Below are positions 44,120 through 48,510 of a DNA stretch of 48,510 nucleotides, piece after piece (within the stretch, counting starts at the first letter, position 1; each line of letters starts with the position of its first letter). Origin of the DNA: an uncultured Metabacillus sp. Lineage in GTDB: Bacteria; Bacillota; Bacilli; Bacillales; Bacillaceae. Position numbers and translations under genes: made by a program. The notes under the pieces are model-generated. The model did no database searches. It saw nothing but the letters and a program-made list of their open reading frames with translations, and was not told where the DNA came from. The stretch spans positions 1 through 48,510 of the forward strand of contig NZ_CANNCR010000032.1 of assembly GCF_947503125.1 (NCBI RefSeq), read 5' to 3'.

Positions 44120-45361
44120 ATGGAAAAGAAACGAGTTGTCGTAACGGGTTTAGGAGCGGTTACTCCAATTGGAAATGATGTACAAACTACTTGGGAAAAT
44201 GCGATAAAGGGTGTTTCAGGAATTGGACCAATTACTCGTGTAAACCCAGATGATTATCCAGCTAAAGTAGCTGCAGAGTTAAAAGATTTTGATGTCGAAC
44301 AGTTTATGGATAAAAAAGATGCAAGAAAAATGGACCGTTTTACACAATATGCGGTTGCTGCTTCGTTGATGGCTGTGAAAGATGCGGATTTAGAAATTAC
44401 GGATGAAAATGCTCCGCGTGTTGGAGTATGGATTGGTTCAGGTATTGGCGGAATGGAAACATTCGAACAGCAATACAGAACGCTACTCGAAAAAGGCCCG
44501 CGTCGTGTCAGCCCATTTTTCGTTCCAATGCTTATCCCTGACATGGCTACAGGTCAAGTTTCAATTGCTTTAGGGGCAAGAGGGTTTAACTCATGTACAG
44601 TGACAGCTTGTGCAACAGGGACAAACTCAATCGGTGATGCGTTTCGAGTCATTGAGCGAGGAGAAGCTGATGTTATGGTAACAGGCGGTGCAGAGGCTCC
44701 TCTGACAGAGATGTCTTTTGCAGGCTTTACAGCAAATAAGGCTTTATCAACAAATCCTGATCCAAATACAGCAAGCAGACCATTTGATAAGGATCGGGAC
44801 GGTTTTGTCATGGGTGAAGGTGCAGGTATCATCGTACTTGAAGAATTAGAACATGCACTAGCTCGCGGTGCAAAAATTTATGCTGAAATCGTTGGCTACG
44901 GTGCAACAGGTGATGCCTATCATATTACTGCGCCGGCTCCTAATGGCGAGGGCGGGGCAAGAGCAATGAAACAAGCGGTTGAAGGCAGCGGACTTGCGAT
45001 CACAGATATTGACTACATCAATGCCCATGGTACAAGTACTCCTTACAATGATAAATTCGAAACATTAGCGATTAAAGAGGTTTTTGGAGATCATGCTTAT
45101 AAGCTAGCAATTAGCTCAACAAAATCAATGACAGGTCATTTATTAGGTGCTGCAGGTGGAGTAGAAGCTATATTAAGTATTTTAGCTATTAAAGAAGGCA
45201 TTATTCCTCCAACGATTAATTATCAAACACCTGATCCGGAATGTGACCTTGACTATGTTCCGAACGAAGCCAGAAAGATAGAGGTCAAAGCTGCCCTTAG
45301 TAACTCTTTAGGCTTTGGCGGACATAACGCTACGATTATTTTTAAAAAATATGAAAACTAG
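44120..45361 (+). CDS. fabF: Beta-ketoacyl-ACP synthase II
   Basis: Elongating condensing enzyme of fatty-acid synthesis. 413 aa; active-site Cys164 ([10 protein letters not shown]), His303 (NAHGTSTP), His340 ([12 protein letters not shown]). The gap to fabH is 146 bp, with AAGGTGAGG before the ATG. No separate FapR box is seen in the gap, so cotranscription with fabH is likely. Confidence 0.95.
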   Translation: MEKKRVVVTGLGAVTPIGNDVQTTWENAIKGVSGIGPITRVNPDDYPAKVAAELKDFDVEQFMDKKDARKMDRFTQYAVAASLMAVKDADLEITDENAPRVGVWIGSGIGGMETFEQQYRTLLEKGPRRVSPFFVPMLIPDMATGQVSIALGARGFNSCTVTACATGTNSIGDAFRVIERGEADVMVTGGAEAPLTEMSFAGFTANKALSTNPDPNTASRPFDKDRDGFVMGEGAGIIVLEELEHALARGAKIYAEIVGYGATGDAYHITAPAPNGEGGARAMKQAVEGSGLAITDIDYINAHGTSTPYNDKFETLAIKEVFGDHAYKLAISSTKSMTGHLLGAAGGVEAILSILAIKEGIIPPTINYQTPDPECDLDYVPNEARKIEVKAALSNSLGFGGHNATIIFKKYEN

Positions 45362-45375
45362 ATGAAGCAATGATA

Positions 45376-45421
45376 GAGACTGTCTCAGGTGGGGTTTACC
45401 TATTTAAGACAGTTTCTTTTT
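45376..45421 (+). terminator. Terminator of fabH-fabF
   Basis: GAGACTGTCT with AGACAGTTTC (one G-U), loop about 21 nt, then T run. Confidence 0.75.
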
Positions 45422-45485
45422 TACATTTCTAAAAGAACACCTCTTCAAAGCTTTTCATAAGCTAGGTAAGGAAGGGGTGTTAAAA

Positions 45486-46259
45486 ATGAGCGTTATTGAC
45501 ACAAAAAAATGGTTAAAGGAAACACCTGATCAGCTTGACATCTGCAGAAAATTAAAGGCTTATTTCCCGCATTTAAAAACAGGTGAGATCACTAAGCATT
45601 TGAATTCGTTTGGCATGTATAAAAGAACCGGCAAACTAGATGAATGGCTTGAAAAAATGGAAAAGGAAAGCATCTATGAATTTGTGAAAGAAGAAGAGCA
45701 AAAGCTGAAAGAGGAATGGAATGGTCCAAACATACCGATTTTTATCTTTCCAAGTGACATGAATAATCGAAAAATCGAAACAGAATATAAAGGAAGAGCA
45801 GGTTTGGCTTTTCACGATAAATTGTTTTTGTTTTTATCACTAAATATAGTAAAAAGTAATATTAAGTCTGTTTTGATTCATGAATATCATCATGTTTGCC
45901 GCATAAGCTCTGTAAGTAAGAAAGAACAAGATTTTACCATCATCGATACCGTTATTTTGGAGGGCTTGGCGGAAAATGCTGTTAGAGAAAAAATGGGTGA
46001 TCATCATGTTGCTGCATGGACTACCTTTTATACAGATGCCCACTGTGAACGTTTTTTTGAAAGAATTATTTATCCGCAAAGGGATGTATCGATTGAAAGT
46101 CGTAGCTATTCCCAATTAATGTATGGCACAGGACTGTATCCAAACATGCTGGGTTATGCAGTTGGCTATTACATCGTGAAAAACTATATGAACCAAACCG
46201 GAAAAAAAACGATCGATCTGCTAGGTACACCAGCTGAAGAAATAATAAATAGAAACTAA
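45486..46259 (+). CDS. yjaZ: DUF2268 putative zinc protease YjaZ
   Basis: 257 aa. HEYHH at 132-136 gives the HExxH zinc motif, followed by a Glu in the VILEGLAENAV segment (typical third ligand of DUF2268). No signal peptide, so cytosolic. ATG 45486 is favoured over GTG 45477 because GAAGGGGTG is correctly spaced. Same place as B. subtilis yjaZ. The appDFABC transporter that follows in B. subtilis is absent here. Confidence 0.87.
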   Translation: MSVIDTKKWLKETPDQLDICRKLKAYFPHLKTGEITKHLNSFGMYKRTGKLDEWLEKMEKESIYEFVKEEEQKLKEEWNGPNIPIFIFPSDMNNRKIETEYKGRAGLAFHDKLFLFLSLNIVKSNIKSVLIHEYHHVCRISSVSKKEQDFTIIDTVILEGLAENAVREKMGDHHVAAWTTFYTDAHCERFFERIIYPQRDVSIESRSYSQLMYGTGLYPNMLGYAVGYYIVKNYMNQTGKKTIDLLGTPAEEIINRN

Positions 46260-46414
46260 CCATTTTTATTCATATCCTTCCACCTTCAAACATAGTGATG
46301 ACTAAAGACAAGTTTTTGGGAAATAAATTTATGTATATTCTGTATAGATTGGAATAAATTCTCTTTTTATTGCCAATACTGTTTGACAAATGGTACTGAA
46401 GTGAGGGATTTTAA

Positions 46415-47170
46415 ATGTTATTTCTTCATGATGTTTGGGTAAATTGGTTTGAAGGTGAAGAGAACGGGTACAATGTCTGTCATTTCCATGAATGGAGAAA
46501 GGATGATAGTGTTGAACTCCTTGATCAGGTCCCCCTTTTAAAGGTTAATTCCTTACTTTTTGACTACATAGAAAATAACTTATCGGAGTTACCGCCTGGT
46601 CTATTAAAAGATATTTTTCAGAAGGCTTATATTCGTAAAAACCATGAAAGAATTCAATTAGACTACTGTTTTGTTGTTACAGATGGTATTGGGATTTTAG
46701 CGGTTGATACGATCGGCTACACGATACCAATTCGTAAAAGCCGGATCATTCCGCGGCAAGAGCAGCTTGTCTTTGAAATGGTAAAGGATGTTGAGCCAGA
46801 AGAGTATTCGACTGAATTCATTCAAAATGGATCAGAGGAAAAAGAATATCATATTTTATCATTAGCACCAGAGCATGTACGTGGGTTGACAAGAAAAGAG
46901 CGTCAATTAAAACAGCTATTATTTATGGCACTTGACCAATTACAAGCAACGAAAAATGCTGCTGAGGTTAAGTACTGGTACACAGAATGGAATCCAACCA
47001 TGTATCACGACATTCAACAAAGAGAATTTCATGAAGTGTGGCAAAGGCTTTATGAGGAAACATTGCACGGATGGTCACCTAAACATGCTCAACTATGTGA
47101 GAACTTAATTAAAGGACAACCATTCTTTGAAAAGCTCTGGGATATGGAGCAAGAGTCAAAGGTAAACTAG
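46415..47170 (+). CDS. yjbA: YjbA family protein (DUF3603 / UPF0736)
   Basis: 251 aa, soluble, matching B. subtilis YjbA in length and position. Landmarks: [38 protein letters not shown], and [20 protein letters not shown]. Function unknown. GAGGG precedes the ATG. Ends before a strong terminator. Confidence 0.88.
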   Translation: MLFLHDVWVNWFEGEENGYNVCHFHEWRKDDSVELLDQVPLLKVNSLLFDYIENNLSELPPGLLKDIFQKAYIRKNHERIQLDYCFVVTDGIGILAVDTIGYTIPIRKSRIIPRQEQLVFEMVKDVEPEEYSTEFIQNGSEEKEYHILSLAPEHVRGLTRKERQLKQLLFMALDQLQATKNAAEVKYWYTEWNPTMYHDIQQREFHEVWQRLYEETLHGWSPKHAQLCENLIKGQPFFEKLWDMEQESKVN

Positions 47171-47193
47171 CTTGGACAAGCATAGGAAAAATC

Positions 47194-47245
47194 AAAAAAC
47201 GATGTGATCTAAATGTTCGATAAGCATTTAGAGCGCATCGTTTTT
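47194..47245 (+). terminator. Terminator of yjbA
   Basis: AAAAAACGATG pairs with CATCGTTTTT; an inner CTAAATG/CATTTAG extends the stem. T run follows. Confidence 0.87.
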
Positions 47246-47270
47246 GAATTTTAATTTATACCTAGTTTAG

Positions 47271-47449
47271 GTGTCTAGCTCCAGGCGCCATCGGCGAAGC
47301 ACAGGACGTGCAAGTGCAGTTATGAGATAAGGCCGCCCTAGTTTTTAACTGCCTCTAGGGTCTAGTCAAATAGGAATTGAAGATAAAGAACACCTTCTAT
47401 TCCTATTCGCCTTATACTTGTCGCCAAATGCTAAGCGCCTTGCGTTTTT
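47271..47449 (+). repeat. Dispersed palindromic repeat, copy C
   Basis: Starts GTGTCTAGCTCCAGGCGCC and ends AAGCGCCTTGCGTTTTT. Contains the block CTCTAGGGTCTAGTC shared with copy A and a central hairpin AATAGGAAT (47369-47377) / ATTCCTATT (47399-47407). About 60 extra bases lie between the left end and the shared block. It runs up to the trpS stop codon. Confidence 0.78.
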
Positions 47450-47450
47450 C

Positions 47451-48509
<1,059 letters not shown>

Positions 48510-48510
48510 A

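Overview
The window comes from a low-GC Gram-positive of the family Bacillaceae, a relative of Bacillus subtilis outside the subtilis group. Gene order from about 16 kb onward follows the B. subtilis yitJ-yitK-yitL-yitS-yitT-yitU-yitV-yitW / argCJBD-carAB-argF / yjzC-yjzD-yjaU-yjaV-(med)-comZ-fabH-fabF-yjaZ-yjbA-trpS region. Gene starts, AGGAGG-type ribosome sites, SigA/SigB promoters, an S-box leader and a FapR box all fit that placement. I see no rRNA, tRNA, prophage or CRISPR.

Layout. (1) 1-2.1 kb: a decaying glycogen locus, with glgC lacking its 5' end at a junction near base 71, an intact glgD, and a short frameshifted glgA relic. (2) 2.3-9 kb: a YitT-family membrane protein, a SAM methyltransferase, a 48-codon ORF, a DUF2777-like gene, an asparagine synthetase and a MATE exporter. 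(3) 9-13.4 kb: alpha-glucan genes, comprising an AraC regulator, an intact GH13 neopullulanase/cyclomaltodextrinase-type enzyme, and a secreted, C-terminally anchored GH13 protein in which all three catalytic acids are replaced. (4) 13.4-15.9 kb: a MarR regulator, an azoreductase with palindromic operator-like sites, and a short-chain dehydrogenase behind a SigB-type promoter. (5) 16-21.9 kb: metH and yitJ, overlapping by 8 bp, behind one SAM-I (S-box) riboswitch. (6) 22-29.4 kb: yajQ, cvfB, degV-like, yitT, a BsuPI-domain lipoprotein, small Bacillus-specific genes, yitU, yitV, yitW. (7) 29.5-39.1 kb: the arginine/carbamoyl-phosphate operon argCJBD-carAB-argF with ARG-box-like sites. (8) 39.2-48.5 kb: yjzC, yjzD, yjaU, yjaV, a wrecked med, intact comZ, fabH-fabF behind a FapR box, yjaZ, yjbA, trpS.

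The most unusual item is the yitJ-metH leader. The S-box aptamer is split by about 250 nt inserted into its P3 arm. The insert folds as a long imperfect helix topped by an 18-bp perfect stem enclosing three further perfect hairpins. Other notable items are the pseudoenzyme amylase, three copies of a dispersed palindromic repeat whose central stem shows compensatory base changes, and the loss of med beside an intact comZ.

Functional links: the arg/car genes take glutamate and carbamoyl phosphate to citrulline. YitJ and MetH supply methyl-THF and methionine under SAM control. FabH and FabF start and extend fatty acids under FapR. The glycogen genes look non-functional, while the alpha-glucan degrading enzyme next door is intact.
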